A stretch of 16,991 nucleotides of DNA from Bacteroidia bacterium (GTDB taxonomy: Bacteria; Bacteroidota; Bacteroidia; Bacteroidales; Azobacteroidaceae): positions 1-16,991 of the forward strand of contig BNXB01000030.1 of the NCBI GenBank assembly GCA_025999255.1, given 5' to 3'. Below the pieces are notes generated by a model, which had not been told where the DNA came from, did not search any database, and was given only the letters and a program-made list of their open reading frames with translations. A program made the position numbers and the translations under genes. Positions 1 to 8,109 of this stretch are shown here, in pieces (position 1 is the first letter of the stretch; the number at the start of each line of letters is the position of its first letter).

Positions 1-240
1 TAGCTTACGGGATAGGCTATGACACGTTATCCAAGTCCTGCAGGGACGGCACTTGGATACTGTATCATGTGTCGCCCCATGCGGGGCTTAGGGTGTCGGG
101 GTGTCCGTTAATCCGTAAGCTAAAGCATACGGTTAATAAAGTGCCGTCCCATGCGGGATTAGACCAGTTTCGCCGGTGGCTCCGCCGAACGTTGTTTCAT
201 ATTTAACGCCTCCGGCGTAACATGTAGGGTCTAAAATTTT
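1..240. repeat. GC-rich island of nested inverted repeats, no gene
   Basis: No coding frame is convincing here, and the base composition is far richer in GC than the following leader. Exact inverted repeats seen: TAGCTTACGG at 1-10 with 113-122; TATCCAAGT at 28-36 with 51-59; GGGACGGCACTT at 43-54 with 139-150; CCGTA at 113-117 with 128-132. Small hairpins: GCCCC/GGGGC at 74-78/83-87 and TCCC/GGGA at 147-150/155-158, both with loop ATGC; ACGCC/GGCGT at 206-210/214-218. Several arms are shared, so not all pairings can form at once. It could be a REP-like palindromic repeat cluster, a structured RNA, or the end of a mobile element cut off by the window edge. I cannot tell which. Confidence 0.6.
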
Positions 241-419
241 TCATGCGTTTACCCTGGAAAAAAAATGAATTTTTGTTGAAATTATAATAAAAAGTACTAC
301 CTTAGCGTCGCGTTTGTATTCCTAAGATTATTTCAGACTTCGAGTCCGGAGTTCTGTACTTTTTTATTTGAGAAATATTTTTTCTTCAAATCTATCAAAT
401 TTTTAAATTCATAAATTAC
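241..419 (+). promoter_or_regulatory. AT-rich leader of the lyase-GH88-GH2 operon
   Basis: This stretch is AT-rich, has no gene, and must contain the promoter of the enzyme operon. The best Bacteroides-like match is TTTG at 272-275 and TACCTTAG at 298-305. The gap is 22 nt, slightly long, and the -7 element has one mismatch to TAnnTTTG, so it is only a weak candidate. An activator-dependent promoter may deviate from consensus. The bases just before the start at 420 are A/T-rich with no Shine-Dalgarno sequence, as is usual in Bacteroidales. Confidence 0.35.
310..330 (-). promoter_or_regulatory. Candidate operator, copy 1 of a two-part motif
   Basis: Read on the minus strand this is TAATCTT, 5 nt, TACAAACGC. 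The same two words in the same order, 3 nt apart, lie at 8530-8548 in front of the SusC-like gene. Because the two operons belong to one PUL, a shared regulator site is a natural reading. The orientation relative to the downstream gene is opposite in the two copies, and the position relative to a real transcription start is unknown, so this is a candidate only. Confidence 0.35.
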
Positions 420-1625
420 ATGAGAAAACTGATAATGTTGATTCTATTTTCTGTTATAGGTAATCTCTGTGTGCGTGCACAGTTGCCCGGTACTAAAATA
501 TGGAGTGCATCACACTTGGCGGAAATCAGAGAGAAAATAAAGCAAAATGATGAAAAATACAGGCCTGCCTGTAAAATTTTATTGGAAAAGGCCGAAAAAC
601 ATCTTAACACCGGGTTTTATTCCGTGATGCGGAAAAAACATGTTTCACCGACCGGTGATAAACACGACTATATGAGTCTGGCTCCATATACCTGGCCGGA
701 TCCGAAACGTCCCGACGGCTTACCTTATATTACGCGTGACGGTGAAAGAAATCCGGAATTGAACGAATACGATCGGAATTCACTCGGAAATATGTGCGAA
801 ATGGTTGTCGATTTGTCTTTAGCTTATTTCTTTTCAAATAAGCCTGAGTATGCCGATAAGGCTGCCGGACAAATACGCGCCTGGTTCCTGAATCCCGAAA
901 CAAAGATGAATCCTCATCTTACTTACGCACAGTTTGTTCCCGGCGTAAATGAAAATAAAGGACGTAGCTATGGTATCATCGATGTGTACTCTTTTCTTGA
1001 GATGCTTGACGGTGTGGCTATATTACAGCAGGCTAACGCTCTTACTCCTCAGGATATTACGGCTTTACAGGCCTGGTTTACGGATTTTTTGTACTGGTTG
1101 ACTACCAGCGAAATGGGATTGGCGGAAAAGAATGCAAAGAATAACCATAGCCTGGCCTATGATGCGACTTGCGCCCGTTTTGCCCTGTTTGTGAATGACA
1201 CCGGTTTATTCAATACCATTCTGTCGGAATTCCCTGAAAAACGGCTTTATCCTCAGATAGAACCCGATGGAAGCCAACCCTTGGAATTGCGCCGTACTCT
1301 GGCTTTACACTATACATTATATAATATCGACCATATGTTGGATTTATGCCAGATGTCCGGAGAACAGGGGAAAAAGCTTTATTTTACCCGGTCGGAAGAT
1401 GGGAGGAGTATAGGTAAAGCGATTGATTTCATCGCGCCGTATGTGGGAAAGCCTCAGAATGAATTCCCGTATCAGCATATTCACAGTTGGGATAAAGCGC
1501 AGAATTATCTCTGTTGGATATTGAAACGGGCGTCTTACTTTGATAATACAAAGGGATACAATGAATTATTCCTGAAAAATTATCACCCCGATTATTCGGA
1601 CAGGAACTATTTACTTTACTATTGA
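420..1625 (+). CDS. Polysaccharide lyase, alginate-lyase superfamily, probably PL38
   Basis: Secreted lyase expected to cleave uronate-containing polysaccharide by beta-elimination, leaving a 4,5-unsaturated uronic acid at the new non-reducing end. Residues 1-20 form a signal peptide with no lipobox Cys, so the mature protein is probably periplasmic. The 401-residue length and the segment MSLAPYTWPDPKRPDG at 85-100 are typical of the alginate_lyase (PF05426) helical-barrel family. N242-H243, R291 and Y298 match in order and spacing the Asn-His-Arg-Tyr catalytic set known from PL5 alginate lyase A1-III. PL38 members have been reported to cut glucuronan or alginate. It is first in an operon, 7 nt before a GH88 gene whose substrate is the product of such a lyase, which argues for a glucuronate-type linkage rather than pure alginate. 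The family number is my recognition, not a search result. Confidence 0.8.
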   Translation: MRKLIMLILFSVIGNLCVRAQLPGTKIWSASHLAEIREKIKQNDEKYRPACKILLEKAEKHLNTGFYSVMRKKHVSPTGDKHDYMSLAPYTWPDPKRPDGLPYITRDGERNPELNEYDRNSLGNMCEMVVDLSLAYFFSNKPEYADKAAGQIRAWFLNPETKMNPHLTYAQFVPGVNENKGRSYGIIDVYSFLEMLDGVAILQQANALTPQDITALQAWFTDFLYWLTTSEMGLAEKNAKNNHSLAYDATCARFALFVNDTGLFNTILSEFPEKRLYPQIEPDGSQPLELRRTLALHYTLYNIDHMLDLCQMSGEQGKKLYFTRSEDGRSIGKAIDFIAPYVGKPQNEFPYQHIHSWDKAQNYLCWILKRASYFDNTKGYNELFLKNYHPDYSDRNYLLYY

Positions 1626-1632
1626 ACAGGTT

Positions 1633-2835
1633 ATGCAAAGTAAGTTTTTAATATTGTTGGTCGTCCTGTTTTTTACAGGATGTGCCGTTCATCATCAACA
1701 GGAAGATATTGTCGGTACGGATTTTGATTTTGCTTCCCGCCAATTACAGATTGCAGTTTCTGAGGTGGAAAAGGCCAAACAGAATGAAACACCCGACAAA
1801 GTAAGCCCTCGTACTATAGAATCGGAAGGATGCTTGCATTTGGTGCCTTCCCGCGATTGGACCAGCGGTTTTTTCCCGGGAACTCTTTGGTATATGTATG
1901 AATATACGGATAACAATCAATGGAAAGAGTTGGCTAAAAAATACACGGCATCGATAGAACCTGAGAAAATGAATGGAAATACCCATGATATGGGATTCAA
2001 AATGTATTGTAGTTTTGGCAACGGTTACCGGTTGACCAAAGATCAAAATTACAGGGATATTCTTTTACAATCGGCCAAGACTTTGATTACCAGATTTAAA
2101 CCTAAAGCCGGAATTATCCGTTCCTGGGACCATAATACCGATAAATGGCAGTGTCCTGTTATCATTGATAACATGATGAACCTGGAGTTGTTATTCTGGG
2201 CTTTTAATGAAACTCAGGATTCGGTTTATTATCATATCGCAGTCAGCCATGCAAAGAAGACGATTGAAAATCATTTCCGTCAGGATTACAGTTCCTATCA
2301 TGTAATTGATTATGATACGATTACAGGGGAGGTACTGAAGAAAAATACCCATCAGGGATATGCTCACGAATCGGCCTGGGCTCGTGGACAGGCTTGGGGT
2401 ATGTATGGTTTTACCATGTGTTACCGAGAGACCGGAGATCCTGTATTCCTGGAACAGGCCCAAGCAATTACCGATTTCATTTTTACTCATAAAAATATGC
2501 CTGCGGATTTGATTCCATATTGGGATTTTGATGCTCCTGAAATACCTGACGAACCGCGTGATGTCTCTGCAGCTACGGTTATTGCCTCCGCTTTGTACGA
2601 ACTTAGCTTGTATGACACCCTGAATGCCGGAAAATACAGGCAATGGGCGGATACCATCCTGACCAATCTGAGCAGGGATTATTTATCTCCTTTGGGTGAA
2701 AACAAGGGATTTTTACTGTTACATAGTACCGGTTCGAAACCCATGAATTCGGAAGTGGACGTTCCTTTGTCTTATGCTGATTATTATTTCCTTGAGGCTT
2801 TATTGAGAAAACAAAAACTGAAATCCGGAAAATGA
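1633..2835 (+). CDS. GH88 unsaturated glucuronyl hydrolase, lipoprotein
   Basis: Removes the 4,5-unsaturated uronic acid that lyases leave at the non-reducing end of oligosaccharides; known GH88 enzymes act by hydrating the double bond. The N-terminus is a lipoprotein signal with lipobox FTGC (Cys17), so the protein is membrane-anchored. The (alpha/alpha)6-barrel signature is clear: DWTSGFFPGTLWYMYE at 75-90, NTHDMGF at 116-122, IIDNMMNLELLFWA at 177-190 and WARGQAWGMYGF at 249-260. D119 and D179 correspond to the two catalytic aspartates (Asp88 and Asp149) of Bacillus GL1 UGL. The 400-residue length is normal. Its stop overlaps the next start (ATGA), indicating translational coupling with GH2. 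The linkage and neighbouring sugar it prefers cannot be read from sequence; the related GH105 family is less likely given the motifs. Confidence 0.92.
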   Translation: MQSKFLILLVVLFFTGCAVHHQQEDIVGTDFDFASRQLQIAVSEVEKAKQNETPDKVSPRTIESEGCLHLVPSRDWTSGFFPGTLWYMYEYTDNNQWKELAKKYTASIEPEKMNGNTHDMGFKMYCSFGNGYRLTKDQNYRDILLQSAKTLITRFKPKAGIIRSWDHNTDKWQCPVIIDNMMNLELLFWAFNETQDSVYYHIAVSHAKKTIENHFRQDYSSYHVIDYDTITGEVLKKNTHQGYAHESAWARGQAWGMYGFTMCYRETGDPVFLEQAQAITDFIFTHKNMPADLIPYWDFDAPEIPDEPRDVSAATVIASALYELSLYDTLNAGKYRQWADTILTNLSRDYLSPLGENKGFLLLHSTGSKPMNSEVDVPLSYADYYFLEALLRKQKLKSGK

Positions 2836-5243
2836 ATAGGAAGATTTACAAATACAAGTTTATTTTTATTGTTGGTCTGTTTTTTACAGGAACGACTCTT
2901 TTTTCGCAGATTAATTATCCTTCTAAAATTCGTCTGAATACGGGTTGGGAATTTCTGCGGGGCGATTTGGGAAATATCTGGGAGGGAGTCCGGCCTGTTA
3001 AGCCGGATGCTCCCGAAACTGTTCCTGTCTGGGAAACAGTATCGCTTCCGCATTGTTTTAATGCCGAAGATGCGGTAGATCCATATAAGAATTACTATGA
3101 GGGTCCCGGTTGGTACCGGACTTACCTGGATATCCGGAATCCCTATGAAAACGGACGGACTATCCTGGAATTCGAAGGTGCAGGCCAGAAAACTGCTGTG
3201 TATATTTATACAAATGAAGTGAATAAACATACAGGCGGTTACGATGAATGGACTTGCGATATCACCGATGCCGTAAAGGCTTTTTCAGCTTCGGATGATG
3301 CCGGACGATTCAATGGTAAAATACCTTTGTTGATTCGTTGCGATAACTCGCGGGATGCGGAAATGATACCTTCAGACCTCTCTGATTTCAATGTTTACGG
3401 GGGAATTTACCGTTATCTGAACCTGGTTTATCTTCCTGAAATTTCCTTGTCTGAAATGAAGATAGACGCCCGTGCGGATGAAAACGGGAAAAAAGGAGTG
3501 ATGGAATTGAAGCTTGGCTTGTTGAATGACATGAATATTTATTCATATAAGATGAATATAAGAATCATTTCTCCCAATGGAAAAACGGTTGCCGAACAAA
3601 ATTATAATGCCGGTTCGTCCCGGTTACCGGAATTCCGGTTTAACATAGAAAAACCATCTTTATGGTCGCCCGATACGCCGGTTTTGTATGGCTGCGAAGT
3701 CCGTTTGGAGACAGGAAAAGATACGACTGTCTGGAAGGATAGTTTCGGTTTCCGGACTTTTGAATTCGTTGAAAAAGGCCCTTTTATGCTTAACGGAAAA
3801 CGGTTGTTGCTGCGGGGAACGCACCGCCATGACGATCATGCCGGCGTAGGAGCGGCAATGACCGAAGAAATGATGATTCGTGAAATGGAAATGATCAAAT
3901 CCATGGGCGCTAATTTCATCCGGTTAGGGCATTACCAGCAATCGCGCGTTATCCTGGAACAGTGTGATAAGCTGGGAATCCTGGTTTGGGAAGAGATTCC
4001 CTGGTGCAGGGGAGGACTTGGAGGAGAATCGTATAAAAACCAGGCACGGAATATGTTGCATCATATGATTACGCAGCATCGGAATCACCCTTCGGTGATT
4101 CTTTGGGGGTTGGGTAATGAAAATGACTGGCCGAATGACTTTCCTGAATTTGATAAAGAGAAAATACGTTCATTTATGAAAGAATTACATGAGTTGTCGC
4201 ATCGGTTGGATAGTTCCCGTTTGACTTCCATCCGCCGGTGCGATTTCTGTAAGGATATTCCGGATGTGTATTCTCCTTCTATCTGGGCGGGATGGTACAG
4301 TAATAAATATCCTGATTACCGGGAGATGACAAAAAAGAATTTTGATTCTGTCGACCGTTTTTTGCATGTGGAATGGGGCGGCGATAGCCATGCCCGCCGT
4401 CATGCCGAACGTCCTAATGAACATAGTAAACGTCCTCCGATTGATGGCGATTGGAGTGAGACTTATATCTGTGATTTGTTCGACTGGCATCTTAAGGAGC
4501 AGGAAAACATGCCCTGGCTTACGGGTACAGCCTTTTGGGTATTCAAAGACTTTTCCACTCCTGTACGACCTGAAAATCCTGTACCTTACGTCAACCAGAA
4601 AGGGGTAGTAGAGCGTGATCTCACACCTAAAGAGAGTTATTATTTATTCCAATCTTACTGGACTGATAAACCGATGATTCATATTTATGGACATTCCTGG
4701 CCTGTTCGATGGGGAGAAGAGAATGAAGAAAAAGAATTGAAGGTTTATTCGAACTGTGAGGAGGTGGAGTTTTTTCTCAATGGACAAAGTCTGGGTAAAA
4801 AGAAACGTAATTCTCAGGATTTTCCTGCTGCCGGCTTGCGTTGGAAGACTGCTCTGAATCGGGGGAAGAACACCGTAAAAGCAATAGGACAGAAAGGAAA
4901 ACAGACGGTCTCCGATGAAATAACTTTTGATTATCAAACCGAAAAATGGGGTAGGGAAACACAAATAAGATTATCCGTCATTAAAGATACCCCGGAATAT
5001 GTCTGGGTTGAGGCTCAATTGCTCGATGAAAAAGGTATTTTGTGCCTTGATTCCGGAAAATTTGTTTTCTTTGAATCCGCCGGGGATGGAAATCTGGTCG
5101 TCAATCAGGGAACTTCAACCGGTTCGAAAAAAGTTCAGGTAACCAATGGAACAGCTCGTATAAAACTGAATAAAAACGGAGGGAAAAATGTAGTATCGGT
5201 CAGAGCAGACGGGATAAAGTCGGTGTTTATTTCCATTGAATAA
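2832..5243 (+). CDS. GH2 family beta-glycosidase
   Basis: Retaining exo-beta-glycosidase of the beta-galactosidase/beta-glucuronidase family. Residues 1-25 are a signal peptide without a lipobox Cys, so the enzyme is probably periplasmic. Domain order: sugar-binding jelly roll (about 30-200, with GPGWYRTYLD at 91-100), Ig-like domain (about 205-310), TIM barrel (about 312-600), then two beta-rich C-terminal domains (about 615-700 and 710-803). The acid/base is E430 in LWGLGNEND and the likely nucleophile is E514 in HVEWGGD. The start overlaps the GH88 stop by 4 nt, so both are expected to be made from one message. After GH88 removes the unsaturated end, this enzyme would take off the next beta-linked sugar (inference). 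Galactosidase, glucuronidase or galacturonidase activity cannot be separated by eye. Confidence 0.88.
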   Translation: MNRKIYKYKFIFIVGLFFTGTTLFSQINYPSKIRLNTGWEFLRGDLGNIWEGVRPVKPDAPETVPVWETVSLPHCFNAEDAVDPYKNYYEGPGWYRTYLDIRNPYENGRTILEFEGAGQKTAVYIYTNEVNKHTGGYDEWTCDITDAVKAFSASDDAGRFNGKIPLLIRCDNSRDAEMIPSDLSDFNVYGGIYRYLNLVYLPEISLSEMKIDARADENGKKGVMELKLGLLNDMNIYSYKMNIRIISPNGKTVAEQNYNAGSSRLPEFRFNIEKPSLWSPDTPVLYGCEVRLETGKDTTVWKDSFGFRTFEFVEKGPFMLNGKRLLLRGTHRHDDHAGVGAAMTEEMMIREMEMIKSMGANFIRLGHYQQSRVILEQCDKLGILVWEEIPWCRGGLGGESYKNQARNMLHHMITQHRNHPSVILWGLGNENDWPNDFPEFDKEKIRSFMKELHELSHRLDSSRLTSIRRCDFCKDIPDVYSPSIWAGWYSNKYPDYREMTKKNFDSVDRFLHVEWGGDSHARRHAERPNEHSKRPPIDGDWSETYICDLFDWHLKEQENMPWLTGTAFWVFKDFSTPVRPENPVPYVNQKGVVERDLTPKESYYLFQSYWTDKPMIHIYGHSWPVRWGEENEEKELKVYSNCEEVEFFLNGQSLGKKKRNSQDFPAAGLRWKTALNRGKNTVKAIGQKGKQTVSDEITFDYQTEKWGRETQIRLSVIKDTPEYVWVEAQLLDEKGILCLDSGKFVFFESAGDGNLVVNQGTSTGSKKVQVTNGTARIKLNKNGGKNVVSVRADGIKSVFISIE

Positions 5244-5246
5244 GTT

Positions 5247-8045
5247 TTACAACGATTTGAACTCTGTCGGAGTCATTCCGTAATGTTTTTTAAAACAGGT
5301 GCTGAAATATTTTGATTCATTGAATCCCGTCATTACGGCTATTTCCGAAATATTGTAATGTGAATTCTTCAATAGTTGTGCCGCACGTTTCATCCTCATA
5401 TCGAGGATAAATTCCTTAATAGACATGCCGGTCGCATCATTGATCTTTCTGTATAACAGGGTGCGGCTGGTCGCCATATCGGATACGAAACTTTCGACAT
5501 CATAATCGGGATTCTGGATATTGTTTTCGACAAAAGCGACCGCTTTTTTGAAAAATACCTCATCGACCGATGTGATTGCCACTTGAGAGGGTTCTGCAAC
5601 GTACTTTTTGGAGTATCGTATCTTTTTATCGGAAAAATATTTACATACCAGATACATCAGGCAGAGAAAAGCAATGACATATAAAATATAAGCCCATACG
5701 GAGAACCATGGAGCAGGTTTGACTTCAAAGGTCAAGCTGGTGATTTTTTCTCCCCAGATACCATCGTTGTTGGCTGCTTTAATTTCGAAAACGTATAATC
5801 CGGGAGGCAGATTGGAATATTGGATATAATGTTGTCCGGGCGGTAAAATCTGCCATTCGTCTGAAATACCGGAAAGTCTGCATGCAAATTGGTTTTTAAA
5901 AGCTTCCAGGTAACTGTTGGACGAAAATTCGATACCAATATTAGTTTGTTTATACGAAAGACTGAACTGAGGTTTAGCTTTGATTTTTTCCATGGATGTT
6001 AACATGGTTATGTCTTTCGGCAAAGGAGAATCTCCGGTATCTGTAGTGATTTTTTTATTGTTGATGAAAAATCCGGAAAGAAAGACTTTAGGGAGTTGTT
6101 TATTCAGTCGTATCTTAGCCGGGTTAAATACAATAAACCCATTAGTTCCCCCGAACAACATGTCTCCGGACGATGTCCGGTAGCATGATTGAGGGTAGAA
6201 TGACCCGTAAATGCTGGAATCGACGATATTTATTTTCCGGAAATGGTTTTGGAAAGGATCGTAGCATATCAATCCGTTGTCCGTTGCCAGCCAGATAAAT
6301 TGTGTCGTTTTGTCCTCCAGGATACTGAATACGGTTTTCGCATCAAACCCGGATTTATTATTGAAATTCTTGTAAGTCCCGTCACGTGAAAACAGATTGA
6401 CTCCTCCTCCACGGGTACCTATCCAAAGATCGGATGATGAGGTTATACAACAACAATTGAGAATATTAGTCGCATAATGGGGGTTTTCAATCAGGTATTC
6501 TTTTAAAATAATCTCTTTTTCAGTATCAAATGAGTATAACCCGTTTCTGGTAAAAAGGAAAAGAGTATTATCTTGATTTCTCATTAATTTGATAATGGAA
6601 GGGTTTGATATGTTGTTCCCCGATAAATCTTTTAGTGTGACTATACGTGTTTTACTGGTTTTAAATGAATAGTAATACAATCCCCTTTCAGGTTCGGAAA
6701 TCCAGATTCCTGTATCGGGTTGTAACACAAAATCATAAACATTGAGATAACGGGAATCGCTTTCGGGAGCGTATATTTTTAAGTCTTTGAATGTCTTTGA
6801 TTTGGTGTTATACAGGTTAATTCCTCCATTATAGGACGCTATGCTCAGGTTTTCGCGTGATTTGTCGAAAAGCAGCACTTTAATTAGGTCGAAATTGATT
6901 GTATTCTTTGAATAATGAGTGTAATACTTGAATTCGTCTTTCTTTCTGTCCCAAAAGTTGAGCCCCCCTCCTTCGGTTCCAATCCAGATATTTCCGTCTT
7001 TGTCTTCTTCAAAACAACTAACGATGGAATTATTTAATCCGCCTTTTGTTGCCATACGATAATCGACGAGATTATCGTAATAAGTCATGAATGTAAGTTT
7101 TCCCCCGAATGTTCCCAACCAGATACCTCCGTCCGGGTCGGGACTGATCGACCAGATTGAATTGTGGGGTAGGGATAGCGGATCGTTGAGATTTGCTTGT
7201 AATAGTTTTTGTTCGCCGTTTTGAAGGTCTATTAATTGGATACCCAACTGGGTTCCTACCCAGAGTACGCCGAATGCATCGATATAGAGTTTTTTGGAGT
7301 TTACAGGTTCGTTCATATCGAATTTCATGGGATAATGTTTTTGGGTGTGTCCCTGTTGATCCAGAAAGTATAGACCTTTGTCTTTTGTAAGTACGATTAT
7401 ATCTCTTTTGTATTCAAGTAAATGCCTGATATTGCCTCCTATGGTAACATGGGTTAATAATTCAAATTCGGATTTTTTTCGATCTAATCTGAAAATTTCT
7501 CCGTTATAAGTACCGATATAAACTATTCCTTTTATCTCTGTCATATAGGATACATTGATATTCGGCGGAAGAGGGTAGATATCCCGAGTAAAATCTTTTT
7601 GGGTTGAGATTGTTTCTACATTGGAATTCCTGCAAATCCATATCGTTCCATCTGTCCCCTGGGTGATTGCTGCAATATATCCTGAAATTACCTGTCTGAA
7701 TTTCAAACTGTCGTAATTTAGTTGAAAGAGGCCTCTGTTGGTGGTAACGAAAAGATTCCGGTTCTGATCCGTAAACATCTCATTGAATGACCAGGAAAAA
7801 TCAGGAGTCTGGGATGTTATCCGGTCGTCCATTTGGGTAAAGGAAAAACCGTCATACATGAATATAACCGTACTCCCATTGTACCAGATACGTCCGACAC
7901 TATCTTTTACAATGGAATAAATGCCATGATAATAAGGATTTGCCGGAATCGTATGAAAACGGTATAAGGACAAGTCAATACCATGACTACTTCCGGCAAA
8001 GGAAAATAATAGTATTAAAAATAATAACAGACGATATTTTTTCAT
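5247..8045 (-). CDS. Membrane sensor-regulator: propeller, Y_Y_Y, one TM helix, AraC HTH
   Basis: Probable PUL regulator. From the Met chosen here (932 residues): signal peptide 1-22; periplasmic beta-propeller repeats about 30-640 (DGTIWI 132-137, DGGIWLGT 305-312, DGNIWIGTEGG 350-360, SDLWIGTRGGG 538-548); a Y_Y_Y domain about 715-775; one transmembrane helix about 780-804; a short linker; an AraC-type DNA-binding domain about 828-932 with helix-turn-helix units near 850-873 and 899-926. Hybrid two-component regulators of PULs share this sensor and AraC end but carry histidine kinase and receiver domains between them and run to about 1,300-1,400 residues. Here those domains are absent and the frame is intact. 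An upstream Met at 8108 would add 21 residues, but the predicted promoter (8079-8109) overlaps it, so 8045 is preferred. It converges on GH2 with a 3-nt gap. Confidence 0.88.
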   Translation of the reverse strand: MKKYRLLLFLILLFSFAGSSHGIDLSLYRFHTIPANPYYHGIYSIVKDSVGRIWYNGSTVIFMYDGFSFTQMDDRITSQTPDFSWSFNEMFTDQNRNLFVTTNRGLFQLNYDSLKFRQVISGYIAAITQGTDGTIWICRNSNVETISTQKDFTRDIYPLPPNINVSYMTEIKGIVYIGTYNGEIFRLDRKKSEFELLTHVTIGGNIRHLLEYKRDIIVLTKDKGLYFLDQQGHTQKHYPMKFDMNEPVNSKKLYIDAFGVLWVGTQLGIQLIDLQNGEQKLLQANLNDPLSLPHNSIWSISPDPDGGIWLGTFGGKLTFMTYYDNLVDYRMATKGGLNNSIVSCFEEDKDGNIWIGTEGGGLNFWDRKKDEFKYYTHYSKNTINFDLIKVLLFDKSRENLSIASYNGGINLYNTKSKTFKDLKIYAPESDSRYLNVYDFVLQPDTGIWISEPERGLYYYSFKTSKTRIVTLKDLSGNNISNPSIIKLMRNQDNTLFLFTRNGLYSFDTEKEIILKEYLIENPHYATNILNCCCITSSSDLWIGTRGGGVNLFSRDGTYKNFNNKSGFDAKTVFSILEDKTTQFIWLATDNGLICYDPFQNHFRKINIVDSSIYGSFYPQSCYRTSSGDMLFGGTNGFIVFNPAKIRLNKQLPKVFLSGFFINNKKITTDTGDSPLPKDITMLTSMEKIKAKPQFSLSYKQTNIGIEFSSNSYLEAFKNQFACRLSGISDEWQILPPGQHYIQYSNLPPGLYVFEIKAANNDGIWGEKITSLTFEVKPAPWFSVWAYILYVIAFLCLMYLVCKYFSDKKIRYSKKYVAEPSQVAITSVDEVFFKKAVAFVENNIQNPDYDVESFVSDMATSRTLLYRKINDATGMSIKEFILDMRMKRAAQLLKNSHYNISEIAVMTGFNESKYFSTCFKKHYGMTPTEFKSL

Positions 8046-8078
8046 CCTGAAGTTTGGATTCAAGATATTAATAAAATA

Positions 8079-8109
8079 CAAATGTAACTGATTTACTCCA
8101 GGAATCAAA
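8079..8109 (-). promoter_or_regulatory. Bacteroides-type promoter of the regulator gene
   Basis: On the minus strand TTTG (8109-8106) is followed after 19 nt by TACATTTG (8086-8079), an exact match to the Bacteroides -33 TTTG / -7 TAnnTTTG consensus with normal spacing. Transcription would start near 8075, about 30 nt before the start codon at 8045. This rules against the longer start at 8108, which would lie upstream of the transcript. The TTTG box falls within the open frame of the + strand gene remnant. Confidence 0.6.

Noticed and set aside
336..346. GACT-TCG-AGTC hairpin in the lyase operon leader
   Set aside because: A 4-bp stem with a 3-nt loop is too weak and common to call a structure or terminator.
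2191..2643. Open frame on the minus strand (150 codons) inside the GH88 gene
   Set aside because: Opposite a gene with intact catalytic motifs; no signal, domain or own promoter.
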